Of a DNA stretch of 64,000 nt, positions 54,589 to 62,669 are shown piece after piece. The stretch covers positions 701,631 through 765,630 of the forward strand of contig NZ_JACHEU010000001.1 in NCBI RefSeq assembly GCF_014201615.1, in the 5' to 3' direction. A program made the position numbers and the translations under genes. Below the pieces are notes generated by a model. It was not told the DNA's origin and did no database searches. It worked only from the letters and a program-made list of their open reading frames with translations. This stretch comes from Aquamicrobium lusatiense (GTDB taxonomy: Bacteria > Pseudomonadota > Alphaproteobacteria > Rhizobiales > Rhizobiaceae). Each line of letters starts with the position of its first letter. Position 1 is the first letter of the stretch.

Positions 54589-55524
54589 ATGCTTGTGATG
54601 GACGATGCGGCGATTGCCGCACTTGGCGTGCGTGCAATCGATCTGGCGGGGCCGGTGTCCCGCGCGCTGGCCGCCCATGCGCTGGGTGAAATGCTGGTCG
54701 AACCGAAGCGGATGCAGTTGGCCGCTTCCGGCGCCTATGCCATCGGCACGCATGGCCTGTGGCAGGAACAGGACCGCGCCTTCTTTCACAATCTGGTCGG
54801 TCTGGACCGCGAGCCGGTCAAAGGCGCACGCTCCACCTATCGCTCGGCGCAGGTGCTGTTCCGGTCCAGCGATGCGATGCCTCTGCTGACCATCCACGGC
54901 AACATGATGAGCAGCGTGCTGCCGGTGGTGATGACCCTGATCGCCGCGCAGAAATTCGCGCCGCAAAGCGTGGAGGCCGTTTCCTTCATCGGTGCGGGAT
55001 TGCAGGCAAGGCTCCATCTCGATGCGCTGACAGCGATGTTTCCGCTGAAGCGGATCTTTTCGCATTCGCGCTCGCGCAACTCGTCGCAGGCGCTGGCCGA
55101 CTATGCAGCCGCGCGCGGCATCCCGACGGTCATCTGCGATGATCCGCAGGAAGCGGTGCGCGGCGGCGACATCGTCGTTTCCTCCATCTCGGAATCCTTC
55201 GGTGTCGAGCCTTTCCTGGAGACCGGATGGCTGAAGCCCGATGCCCTGCTTTCCTCGGTCGACATGCTGCGGCCATGGCGAGGGGCGCGCGAGCTGCTGG
55301 TGATCGCCGATGACGCCCTTCAGGCCCGGCAGATGATCGAGGCCGGCAGGGTGCCCGGCGTTTTCCCGATCGATCATGAGCTGGGTGGGCTGCTGGCCGG
55401 AGAAAAGCCGTCGCGCAAGGGCGAACCGGCACCTGTGGTCCTGTTCCATCCGGGCTGTTGCGCGGGGCTCTTCGGCATGGCCTCGGCCTTGCATGAAATC
55501 CATGAATTATCTACCGAAAGGTAA
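54589..55524 (+). CDS. Ornithine cyclodeaminase/mu-crystallin family protein, divergent
   Basis: A 311-residue protein of the OCD/mu-crystallin NAD(P)-binding family. The dinucleotide motif VSFIGAGLQARLHLDAL is near 131-147, after EPKRMQLAASGAYAIGTHG. The SPGK-type segment with the catalytic Asp of true ornithine cyclodeaminases is replaced by SSVDMLRPWRGARELLVIADD. Relatives act as cyclodeaminases, ketimine reductases or alanine dehydrogenases, so the reaction is open. AAGGGAGG precedes ATG 54589 by 8 bases. Last gene of the operon. Confidence 0.82.
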   Translation: MLVMDDAAIAALGVRAIDLAGPVSRALAAHALGEMLVEPKRMQLAASGAYAIGTHGLWQEQDRAFFHNLVGLDREPVKGARSTYRSAQVLFRSSDAMPLLTIHGNMMSSVLPVVMTLIAAQKFAPQSVEAVSFIGAGLQARLHLDALTAMFPLKRIFSHSRSRNSSQALADYAAARGIPTVICDDPQEAVRGGDIVVSSISESFGVEPFLETGWLKPDALLSSVDMLRPWRGARELLVIADDALQARQMIEAGRVPGVFPIDHELGGLLAGEKPSRKGEPAPVVLFHPGCCAGLFGMASALHEIHELSTER

Positions 55525-55527
55525 TTT
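55512..55527. promoter_or_regulatory. Weak operator-like copy at the end of the OCD gene
   Basis: TACCGAAAGGTAATTT overlaps the stop codon. It matches the outer bases of the operator core (TACC-N4-GGTA) but not the CA/TG steps and lacks the flanking TTAA on the left. Confidence 0.3.
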
Positions 55528-55564
55528 GCGTGCTTGCAGAACTCTCGTTAAACCTCTGAAGACG

Positions 55565-55593
55565 GGAAAAATCCTTTAATTTGGAGTTTTTCC
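55565..55593 (+). terminator. Probable terminator of the importer operon
   Basis: GGAAAAATCC pairs with GGAGTTTTTCC (one bulged G) across an 8-base AT loop, 40 bp after the OCD stop. The stem's 3' arm carries the T-run, so it could end the plus-strand operon. Confidence 0.5.
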
Positions 55594-55603
55594 AAAAAGC
55601 TGG

Positions 55604-55644
55604 TTGATTGAGACGTTTGTTTATTCTACCATTTGGTAAGTTAA
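55604..55644 (+). promoter_or_regulatory. Promoter and 24-bp operator copy 3 for the enoyl-CoA hydratase operon
   Basis: TTGATT (55604-55609), 17-base spacer, TACCAT (55627-55632). The operator TTAT-N2-TACCATTTGGTA-N2-TTAA (55621-55644) overlaps the -10 exactly as copy 2 does, and it matches copy 2 in 11 of the 12 core bases and in the right flank. Confidence 0.65.
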
Positions 55645-55802
55645 TAAGGTGAGGAATTAACCGGGAGGAGTGGGGGAGGCCGGGCGCTCCGTGCGCAGAG
55701 GCTTTTCAGATAGCTCCGCGATTTTCCAGAATTTGAGACGCTTCGCGACCCGGAGAGCGGGCGGGTGTTCTCAGGCATCAGACCAACGGAGACAGAAAGA
55801 CC

Positions 55803-56585
55803 ATGTCGGACAAGACCTACATCACGATGGAGCGCCGCGATCGCGTCGGCTATGTGACCCTCAACCGGCCGGACAAGCTGAACGCCATGCCCCGCAAGAT
55901 GTATCAGGAGATTTCGGCCGGCCTGCAGGAATATGATGCGGACGACGACATCTGGGTGATCGTGGTGCGTGGCGCGGGCGATCGCGCTTTCTCCGCCGGT
56001 GCGGATCTTGAGCTCCTGCATGGCTCGCTGACGACGGGCCCGTTTGAATGGAAGCCGTTCAAGGCAGACCGCTTCGACATGGGGCTGCAGGTGTCCAAGC
56101 CGGTGATCGCGGCCGTGCATGGCTTCTGTCTCGCCGGCGGCATGGAACTGGCGATGAGCTGCGACATCCGCATCGCCGCGGACAATGCGATGTTTGCCGC
56201 GCCGGAGGTGAAGTGGAGCGTGCTGCATGGCTTCGGTGCGCTGGTGATGCCACGCTCGGCGCCGCTTGGAGCGGTGATGGAGCTGCTGATGACCGGCCGC
56301 CGCTTCGATGCGCAGGAGGCCTATCGGCTTGGCATCGTCAATCGCGTGGTTCCGGTCGCCGATCTTCAGAAGACGGTCGACGATCTGGCCGACGAGATCT
56401 GCCGCAATGGGCCGCTGGCGGTGCGTATGACCAAGGAGATCGTTCTGCGCGGTCGCGAACTGCCGCTCAACGATGGCTTGCGCATCTATCGCGAGCTGAA
56501 CAAGCTCATCCATCTGACCGAGGATTCGACGGAAGGTGCCAAGGCCTGGGCGGAGCGCCGTCCGGCGCGTTACGCTGCCCGCTGA
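55803..56585 (+). CDS. Enoyl-CoA hydratase/isomerase (crotonase family)
   Basis: A 260-residue crotonase. The oxyanion-hole segments are SAGADLE (64-70) and GFCLAGGMELAMSCD (107-121). E115 and E135 (APEVKW) are at the two catalytic-Glu positions of hydratases. It hydrates a 2-enoyl-CoA. It is the first gene after operator copy 3 and heads a plus-strand group with a TetR regulator, an SDR and an APH-like kinase. Confidence 0.9.
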   Translation: MSDKTYITMERRDRVGYVTLNRPDKLNAMPRKMYQEISAGLQEYDADDDIWVIVVRGAGDRAFSAGADLELLHGSLTTGPFEWKPFKADRFDMGLQVSKPVIAAVHGFCLAGGMELAMSCDIRIAADNAMFAAPEVKWSVLHGFGALVMPRSAPLGAVMELLMTGRRFDAQEAYRLGIVNRVVPVADLQKTVDDLADEICRNGPLAVRMTKEIVLRGRELPLNDGLRIYRELNKLIHLTEDSTEGAKAWAERRPARYAAR

Positions 56586-56617
56586 GCCTTTCCTTCTATG
56601 GGGAAAGTGCCCATAAA

Positions 56618-56629
56618 AACCGGCCGGTT
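56618..56629. promoter_or_regulatory. 12-bp palindrome upstream of the TetR gene
   Basis: AACCGGCCGGTT lies between the hydratase stop and the TetR start. It is small and GC-rich; a role as a TetR autoregulatory site is possible but weakly supported. Confidence 0.3.
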
Positions 56630-56720
56630 CTGTTCATAGTCTTTCACTGTGGATACTGTGCCGGTTCACAGGAAGAAGCAGCCCCGCCAAGGGGCTGCCG
56701 GAAGGTCGGGAACCAGGAAC

Positions 56721-57614
56721 ATGGCCACAAACGCCGGGAAGGCAGAGCAGCCGGCTCCAAAGCCAAGGCGTCGCCTCAGGGCTGAGGAACGATGGGAGCA
56801 GATTCTCACTGTCTCCGCCGAGCTTTTTTCGTCCAAGGGCTATCACGGGGCTTCGCTTGATGACATCGGCGAGCGGCTTGGCATCCAGAAGGCTGCGCTC
56901 TACCACTATGTCCGCAGCAAGGAGGACATACTGGTCGAGATCTACGACCGGATGTTGACCAAAGCCGAGGCCGAGGTGCTGCCGATCGCGGATGAGGCTT
57001 TCTCGCCCGATGAGCGGCTGCGTCGCATGGTTTCCAGCTATATCGGGCTGATGATCGAGCAGGCCGATATGTGGTCGCTGATCCACTTCCAGCAGAATGC
57101 GCTGCCTGCCGCCAACTATGAGGCAACGCTGCGCCGCAAACGGACCTTTGAAAAGAAATTCGAGGCGGTGGTGCGTGAAGGTCAGGCATCCGGCCTGTTC
57201 AAGCCGATGCCGACGCGCCTCATGGTGCTGTCGCTGTTCGGCATGTGCAACTATGTCCATCACTGGATAAAGTTCGCGCCTTTCCCTAAGGACGAAATCA
57301 CGGGAGTGGTCTGCGAGATTCTGGAGCGCGGTTTCATCGATGACGGCAGCAGGCGCGTCGGTGCCTGGCCCCGATATGTGGAAACCACCGACGCCATGGC
57401 CGAGACCGCTGCCCGCCTGGATGCGCTGAACGAGCAGGTCAGGGAATTGCAGGGCGCCTTCGAGCGCGACCGCCACAGGCTGATCGACGGCTTTGCCGGT
57501 TCCATGGCGAATGAAGGCGCTGGGCAGCAAAAGCCGGATAAGGCCGGCGCTGCTCCGCCGCCGGGACGGAAATCGTCTTCCACAAAATCTGAAAATAAAA
57601 AGCCGGCTAAGTAA
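56721..57614 (+). CDS. TetR-family regulator with C-terminal extension
   Basis: A regulator of about 297 residues from ATG 56721 (321 if the upstream codon at 56649 is used). The TetR HTH is near 22-70 (RWEQILTVSAELFSSKGYHG, split from DIGERLGIQKAALYHYVRSKEDIL). The ligand domain follows. After residue 210 there is a coiled-coil-like segment (ARLDALNEQVRELQGAF) and a Lys/Pro/Ser-rich disordered tail, unusual for TetR proteins of about 200 residues. It sits inside the beta-oxidation group and is a candidate reader of the 24-bp operator. Confidence 0.88.
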   Translation: MATNAGKAEQPAPKPRRRLRAEERWEQILTVSAELFSSKGYHGASLDDIGERLGIQKAALYHYVRSKEDILVEIYDRMLTKAEAEVLPIADEAFSPDERLRRMVSSYIGLMIEQADMWSLIHFQQNALPAANYEATLRRKRTFEKKFEAVVREGQASGLFKPMPTRLMVLSLFGMCNYVHHWIKFAPFPKDEITGVVCEILERGFIDDGSRRVGAWPRYVETTDAMAETAARLDALNEQVRELQGAFERDRHRLIDGFAGSMANEGAGQQKPDKAGAAPPPGRKSSSTKSENKKPAK

Positions 57615-57693
57615 GACGCTGATTTTTTATCCGGGTTGAACCGGCGCACCGAGCGCCGATGGATAAAACACACCCCAACGATGCAGGAACATC

Positions 57694-58449
57694 ATGATTG
57701 ATCTGAATGGGAAAGTTGCCGTCATCACGGGGTCGAGCCGGGGCATCGGCAAGGCGATCGCAGAGGCGTATGCGAAGGCTGGAGCTTCCGTTGTGGTCTC
57801 CAGCCGCAAGGCCGATGCATGCGAGGAGGTGGCTGCCGCGCTGCGTGCTGAGGGGCATAAGGCGTTTGCCCATGCGTGTCATATCGGACGCAAGGAGGAT
57901 CTGCGGGGTCTGGCAGACGCCACCGAGGCGCATTTCGGACCCATCGACATTCTCGTCTGCAACGCGGCGGTCAATCCCGTCTACGGCACCATGGGCGAGC
58001 TGAGCGACGCGGCCTTCGACAAGATCATGGACGCCAATGTGAAGGGCACATTCTGGCTGTGCAACATGGTCATCCCGCAGATGGCGCAGCGCGGCGGCGG
58101 ATCTGTCATCCTGCTGTCGAGCATTGCCGGTTTGCGCGGCACCACCACTATCGGCTGCTACGGCATGTCAAAGGCGGCCGAGGCAGCTCTGGCGCGCAAT
58201 CTGGCGCTGGAATGGGGGCCGTCGAATGTCCGCGTCAACGCCATCGCGCCGGGGCTGATCGCCACCGATTTCGCCAGAGCGCTGATCGAGGATCCGGAGC
58301 GGCTGGCGCGGGTCGAGAGCCGCACGCCGCTGCGTCGCATCGGCCGCCCGGAAGAAATAGCCGGCGTCGCTCTGTTCCTCGCCTCCGACCTGTCATCCTA
58401 TGTCACGGGGCAGGTTCTGGTGGCTGACGGCGGCGAAATGGCGTCCTGA
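57694..58449 (+). CDS. Short-chain dehydrogenase/reductase (SDR)
   Basis: A 251-residue classical SDR. The cofactor motif TGSSRGIG is at 12-19, NAAV at 90-93, catalytic Ser at 142-143 and Y156-x3-K160. The R residues after the glycine motif (SSRKAD) suggest NADP preference. The terminal YVTGQVLVADGG is typical. It likely oxidises a hydroxyacyl-CoA or related alcohol in the same pathway. The kinase-like gene starts 3 bp after its stop. Confidence 0.93.
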   Translation: MIDLNGKVAVITGSSRGIGKAIAEAYAKAGASVVVSSRKADACEEVAAALRAEGHKAFAHACHIGRKEDLRGLADATEAHFGPIDILVCNAAVNPVYGTMGELSDAAFDKIMDANVKGTFWLCNMVIPQMAQRGGGSVILLSSIAGLRGTTTIGCYGMSKAAEAALARNLALEWGPSNVRVNAIAPGLIATDFARALIEDPERLARVESRTPLRRIGRPEEIAGVALFLASDLSSYVTGQVLVADGGEMAS

Positions 58450-58451
58450 CC

Positions 58452-59498
58452 ATGTCATTGCTTGTCGATCCACTACCCTCTCATCGCTTCGACGAGGCAG
58501 CGCTGCAGGACTATCTTGCCGCAAACCTCCCTGAAGCCTCCGGCCCGTTCCGTATTCTGCAATTTCAGGGTGGCCAGTCCAACCCGACCTTTCTGCTGGA
58601 AGGCGAGAGCTGGCGCATGGTGCTGCGCAAGAAGCCGTCCGGGACGCTGCTGAAATCGGCCCATCAGGTGGAGCGCGAGTACCGCGTCATCAGCGCCCTG
58701 CAAGGCTCGGCTGTGCCGGTGCCGCGCAGTTTCCTGCTGTGCGAGGATGAAGGGGTCATCGGCACGCCCTTCTATCTGATGGACTATGTCGAGGGTCGTG
58801 TCTTCGATCTCCCGCATATGCCCGACAGTTCACCACATGAGCGCACCGCCTGCTATCAGGCGATGATTTCTACCATGGCCGCCCTTCACAATGTCGACTG
58901 GGCGGCGGCGGGGCTGGCCGATTTCGGCCGGCCGGGCAATTACATCGTGCGCCAGCTCGACAGATGGTCGAAGCAATATCGCGATTCTGCCGCGGGTGAT
59001 GCCGATCCGCTGGTCGAGGACATCATCGTCTGGCTGGAGAAGAACCTGCCGGCGGAGGCGAGAACCACGCTGGCCCATGGCGATTTCCGGCTGGGCAATC
59101 TGGTGTTCGACCGGCACGAGCCGGTTGTGCGCGCCGTGCTCGACTGGGAGCTTTCGACGCTTGGCGATCCGCTGGGCGATCTTGCCTATTGCTGCCTGCC
59201 GTATCACCTGCCGGCAGATGGAGAAAATGCAAAGGGTCTGCTGGGGCTCGACCTGAAGGAACTTGGCATTCCCCGTGAGGAAGAATTGCTAGCCACATAT
59301 GGAGCGGCGACAGGGCGAAGTGGGATCAACGACTGGACCTTCTACCTCGTCTTTTCGCTGTTTCGGCTGATCGCCATTCTGCAGGGTGTCTATGCACGCG
59401 CGCTGCAGGGCAATGCCAGCTCGGCCAATGCCATCTCCGTTGCCGGCCGCCGCAAGGTGCTGGCCAGAACCGCTGCCGACATGATAGCCGGCAAATAA
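58452..59498 (+). CDS. APH-family phosphotransferase (ACAD10/11 N-terminal-like kinase)
   Basis: A 348-residue aminoglycoside-phosphotransferase-fold kinase. The Brenner motif HGDFRLGN has HGD at 209-211, the metal-binding DWE starts at D231, and the sequence continues STLGDPLGDLAY. The N-terminal QFQGGQSNPTFLL is the nucleotide loop. This family occurs with acyl-CoA dehydrogenases, and in mammalian ACAD10/11 the two domains are fused and degrade 4-hydroxy acids by phosphorylation. Here the kinase is convergent with two acyl-CoA dehydrogenase genes. Confidence 0.9.
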   Translation: MSLLVDPLPSHRFDEAALQDYLAANLPEASGPFRILQFQGGQSNPTFLLEGESWRMVLRKKPSGTLLKSAHQVEREYRVISALQGSAVPVPRSFLLCEDEGVIGTPFYLMDYVEGRVFDLPHMPDSSPHERTACYQAMISTMAALHNVDWAAAGLADFGRPGNYIVRQLDRWSKQYRDSAAGDADPLVEDIIVWLEKNLPAEARTTLAHGDFRLGNLVFDRHEPVVRAVLDWELSTLGDPLGDLAYCCLPYHLPADGENAKGLLGLDLKELGIPREEELLATYGAATGRSGINDWTFYLVFSLFRLIAILQGVYARALQGNASSANAISVAGRRKVLARTAADMIAGK

Positions 59499-59522
59499 TC
59501 CGGGTTGCAGCCAAAAAGAAGC

Positions 59523-59552
59523 GCAGGAGTTCACCTCCTGCCCTTTTCCTTT
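59523..59552. terminator. Terminator between convergent operons
   Basis: GCAGGAG (59523-59529) and CTCCTGC (59535-59541) flank a 5-base loop and are followed by CCTTTTCCTTTG on the plus strand. It separates the kinase gene from the convergent acyl-CoA dehydrogenase. Confidence 0.65.
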
Positions 59553-59568
59553 GCGCCTGCCCGCTGAA

Positions 59569-60723
59569 TTATTGCGTCAGTTCACGCACCATGTTGCGGG
59601 CGATGACGATCTGCTGGATCTGCGTCGTGCCCTCATAGATGCGGAACAGGCGCACGTCGCGATAGAAGCGCTCGATGCCGTAGTCCGCGATATAGCCGGC
59701 GCCGCCATGCACCTGCACGGCCCGGTCAGCCACCCGCCCTACCATTTCCGAGGCGAACATCTTGCAGCAGGCCGCATCGGTGGAGACGTCCTGCCCGGCA
59801 TCCTTGCGGCGCGCCGTTTCCATCACCATGCACTCGGCGGCGTAGGACTCCGCACGGCTGTCGGCAAGCATCGCCTGCACGAGCTGGAATTCAGCGATCG
59901 GCTTGCCGAACTGACGCCGCTCGGCCGCATAGCGCAGGCTATCGTCGATAAGGCGTTTGGAGGCCCCCACGCATACCGCCGAAATGTGCAGGCGTCCGCG
60001 ATCGAGCACTTTCATGGCCGTTTTGAAGCCCTGTCCTTCCCTGCCGCCCAGAACGGCGTCGGCCGGAATGCGGCAATCCTCGAAGATGACGTCGCAGGTA
60101 TGAGCGCCCTTCTGGCCCATCTTGCGGTCGGGCGGGCCGAAGGACAGGCCGGGCGTTCCGGCCTCGACGAGAAAGGCGCTGACGCCGCGCGCATCCGTGC
60201 TGGCGGGATCGGTGCGGGCGAACACCGTGAACAGCCCGGCCACCGGCGCATTGGTGATGAAGCGCTTGGTGCCGTTCAGCACGTAGAAGTCGCCGTCGCG
60301 CCGTGCCGAGGTGCGCAGAGAGCCCGCGTCGGAACCGGCTTCCGGCTCGGTCAGCGCGAAGGATCCGACCAGTTCGCCGCTGGCCAGACGAGGCAGATAT
60401 TTGCGCTTCTGCTCCTCGGTGCCGTCGATGACGATGCCCTGCGAGCCGATGCCGTTGTTGGTGCCGATCAGCGAGCGGAAGGCTGGCGAGGTGCGCCCGA
60501 GCTCAAAGGCGACGCACACCTCCTCTTCCATCGACAGGCCGAGGCCGCCATGTTCTTCCGGGATCGACAGGCCAAACAGCCCCATCTCGCGCATGGCCGT
60601 GATGATTTCGGCCGGAATGGCATCATTCTCGGCTACCTGATGTTCGAGCGGCACCAGCCGCTCGCGCACGAAGCGCCTGATCGTTTCGAGCAGCTGGTCG
60701 AGTGTTTCGCTGTCCAGAGCCAT
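59569..60723 (-). CDS. Acyl-CoA dehydrogenase (short/medium-chain type)
   Basis: A 384-residue acyl-CoA dehydrogenase. FALTEPEAGSDAGSLRTSA, FYVLNGTKRFITNAPVA, the VQVHGGAGYIADYGIERFYRD segment and the C-terminal EGTTQIQQIVIARNM are all typical; E of the YEGT motif is the catalytic base in this family. GGGAG lies 6 bases before ATG 60723. It lies 30 bp after the larger dehydrogenase gene in a minus-strand beta-oxidation operon. Confidence 0.94.
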   Translation of the reverse strand: MALDSETLDQLLETIRRFVRERLVPLEHQVAENDAIPAEIITAMREMGLFGLSIPEEHGGLGLSMEEEVCVAFELGRTSPAFRSLIGTNNGIGSQGIVIDGTEEQKRKYLPRLASGELVGSFALTEPEAGSDAGSLRTSARRDGDFYVLNGTKRFITNAPVAGLFTVFARTDPASTDARGVSAFLVEAGTPGLSFGPPDRKMGQKGAHTCDVIFEDCRIPADAVLGGREGQGFKTAMKVLDRGRLHISAVCVGASKRLIDDSLRYAAERRQFGKPIAEFQLVQAMLADSRAESYAAECMVMETARRKDAGQDVSTDAACCKMFASEMVGRVADRAVQVHGGAGYIADYGIERFYRDVRLFRIYEGTTQIQQIVIARNMVRELTQ

Positions 60724-60753
60724 CGGGGTCTCCCGTGAGAAGTGTTTTCGGGG

Positions 60754-62568
60754 TCAGTGGAACCAGTCGTCGGGCATGGCCGACCATGTGTCGTCACCCG
60801 CTTCGAGCCTGTCGAACTGCGGGCTGATGCGCGGCAGTTCCCATCGCATGAAGTAGCGGCAGGCATGCAGCTTGCCGTTGAGAGCCGCCTGCCGGGGGTC
60901 GCCCGCATCCAGAAGCTTCCGGGCACAGAGTGCCTGATCGAGCCAGATCCACGCGACCACGACATGGCCCAGCGCCTCCAGATAGACCGAGGCGTTGGCG
61001 AGCACTTCGGCACGCTTGCCGTCGGCCATCTGCCGGGTGAGGTGCGCGGTTACGGCGCGCACGCGCGCCAGCGCCTCCACCAGCGCCCGGCCTTCCTCCG
61101 CCAGTGCCGGGGTGCCAATGGCGCGGTTGGCGCTTGCGGAAATGCGCGCGCACAGAAGCTCGAAGGCGCGGCCGTCGTTCATCACCACCTTGCGCCCGAG
61201 CAGGTCCATGCCCTGAATGCCGTGCGTGCCTTCGTGAATGGCGTTGAGGCGGTTTTCCCGGTAAAGCTGCTCGACCGGATATTCGCGGGTGTAGCCGTAG
61301 CCGCCATGCACCTGTATCGCCAGCGAGATGGTCTCCTGCGACCACTGGCTGGGCCAGCTCTTGACGATCGGGGTCAGGATTTCGAGCAGGTCTTCGGCGT
61401 CCTTTCGTGCAGCTTCCGAGGCTGCCGTGTGCTTGTCGTCGATCAGCGTCGCTGCAAACATGCACAGCGCTACAGCACCTTCGGCATAGGCCTTCTGGGC
61501 CAGCAGCATGCGGCGTATGTCGGCATGCTCGATGATCGGCACCTGCGGCTGCGTGGCGTCCTTCGCCTCGACCGGCCGGCCCTGCCGGCGTTCGCGCGCA
61601 TAATCCAGCGCATGGCGGTAGGCGGCATAGCCGAGCGCGGCCGCGCCGCTGCCGACATTGATGCGGGCCTCGTTCATCATGTGGAACATGTAGACCAGCC
61701 CGCGGTTGGGCTCGCCGACGAGATAGCCGGTCGCACCGCCTTTTTCGCCGAAGTTCAACATGGCGGAAGTGGTGCCGCGCCAGCCCATCTTGTGGATCAG
61801 CCCGGCCAGCGCCACATCGTTGCGCTCGCCCGGCGTGCCGTCCTGATTGACCAGCGTCTTCGGCACGATGAACAGCGAGATGCCACGCACGCCGGCCGGC
61901 GCATCGGGCAGGCGCGCCAGCACGAGATGGACGATGTTCTCGCCCATCTCGTGGTCGCCGCCGGAGATGAAGATCTTGTTGCCGCAGATGCGGTAGGTGC
62001 CATCACCGGCCGGCGTCGCCGTGGTGCGCACATCGGCCAGCGAGGAGCCGGCCTGCGGCTCGGTCAGCACCATGGTGCCGAAATAGCGGCCCTCGCGCAT
62101 TGGCCGCTCGAACAGCCGCTTCTGATCCGGCGTGCCGAAGGAAGCGATGATGTTGGCGGCCGCCGCCGTCAGCGAGGTGTAGCTCTTGGTGGCGATGTTG
62201 GAGGCGGCAAACAGCGCCCCGGCACCCATATGCACCGCGAACGGCAATTGCATGCCGCCGTCCTCGTAATCGGCGGTCGCGGCGGAAAAGCCGGCTTCGG
62301 CGAAATGGCGCAGCGCCTCCTTCACTTCCGGGATCACCACCGCCTTGCCATTCTCGAAACGCGGCTCGTTCTCGTCGCTCTTGCGGGCATGAGGGGCGAA
62401 GTGCTGGCCGGCCACATCCCGTGCTGTACGCAGCACGGCGGCGAAGGTTTCGCGCGAATGGTCGGCAAAGCGCGGCCGCTCCGTCAACTTCTGCACGTCG
62501 AGCAGGTCGAACAGCAGGAATTCGAGTTCATCGGCCATGACGGCCAGTGCATTTTCCTGAAGGGCCAT
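60754..62568 (-). CDS. Large acyl-CoA dehydrogenase with C-terminal extension (DmdC/FadE-like)
   Basis: A 604-residue dehydrogenase. An N-terminal segment (RPRFADHSRETFAAVLRTAR) precedes the catalytic core: MVLTEPQAGSSLADVRTTA, FISGGDHEMGENIVHLVLAR, HGGYGYTREYPVEQLYRENR and IHEGTHGIQGMDLLGRKV. The C-terminal 110 residues form the extra helical domain typical of DmdC (methylmercaptopropionyl-CoA dehydrogenase) relatives. Most members are general beta-oxidation enzymes, so a DMSP role is not claimed. Confidence 0.92.
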   Translation of the reverse strand: MALQENALAVMADELEFLLFDLLDVQKLTERPRFADHSRETFAAVLRTARDVAGQHFAPHARKSDENEPRFENGKAVVIPEVKEALRHFAEAGFSAATADYEDGGMQLPFAVHMGAGALFAASNIATKSYTSLTAAAANIIASFGTPDQKRLFERPMREGRYFGTMVLTEPQAGSSLADVRTTATPAGDGTYRICGNKIFISGGDHEMGENIVHLVLARLPDAPAGVRGISLFIVPKTLVNQDGTPGERNDVALAGLIHKMGWRGTTSAMLNFGEKGGATGYLVGEPNRGLVYMFHMMNEARINVGSGAAALGYAAYRHALDYARERRQGRPVEAKDATQPQVPIIEHADIRRMLLAQKAYAEGAVALCMFAATLIDDKHTAASEAARKDAEDLLEILTPIVKSWPSQWSQETISLAIQVHGGYGYTREYPVEQLYRENRLNAIHEGTHGIQGMDLLGRKVVMNDGRAFELLCARISASANRAIGTPALAEEGRALVEALARVRAVTAHLTRQMADGKRAEVLANASVYLEALGHVVVAWIWLDQALCARKLLDAGDPRQAALNGKLHACRYFMRWELPRISPQFDRLEAGDDTWSAMPDDWFH

Positions 62569-62669
62569 GAAGGGTCTCGCTGGCGCACCTTGGCGCGAGT
62601 TCGGGTTCCGGGTTGTCGCGTGGGGAGAAGGGGCAGGCCGTGAAGCCTGCCCACATGATTAGCCGGCTG

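Noticed and set aside
60754..62568. Assignment of the large dehydrogenase as DmdC of DMSP demethylation
   Set aside because: The architecture fits, but no other dmd gene is present and most relatives are ordinary beta-oxidation enzymes.
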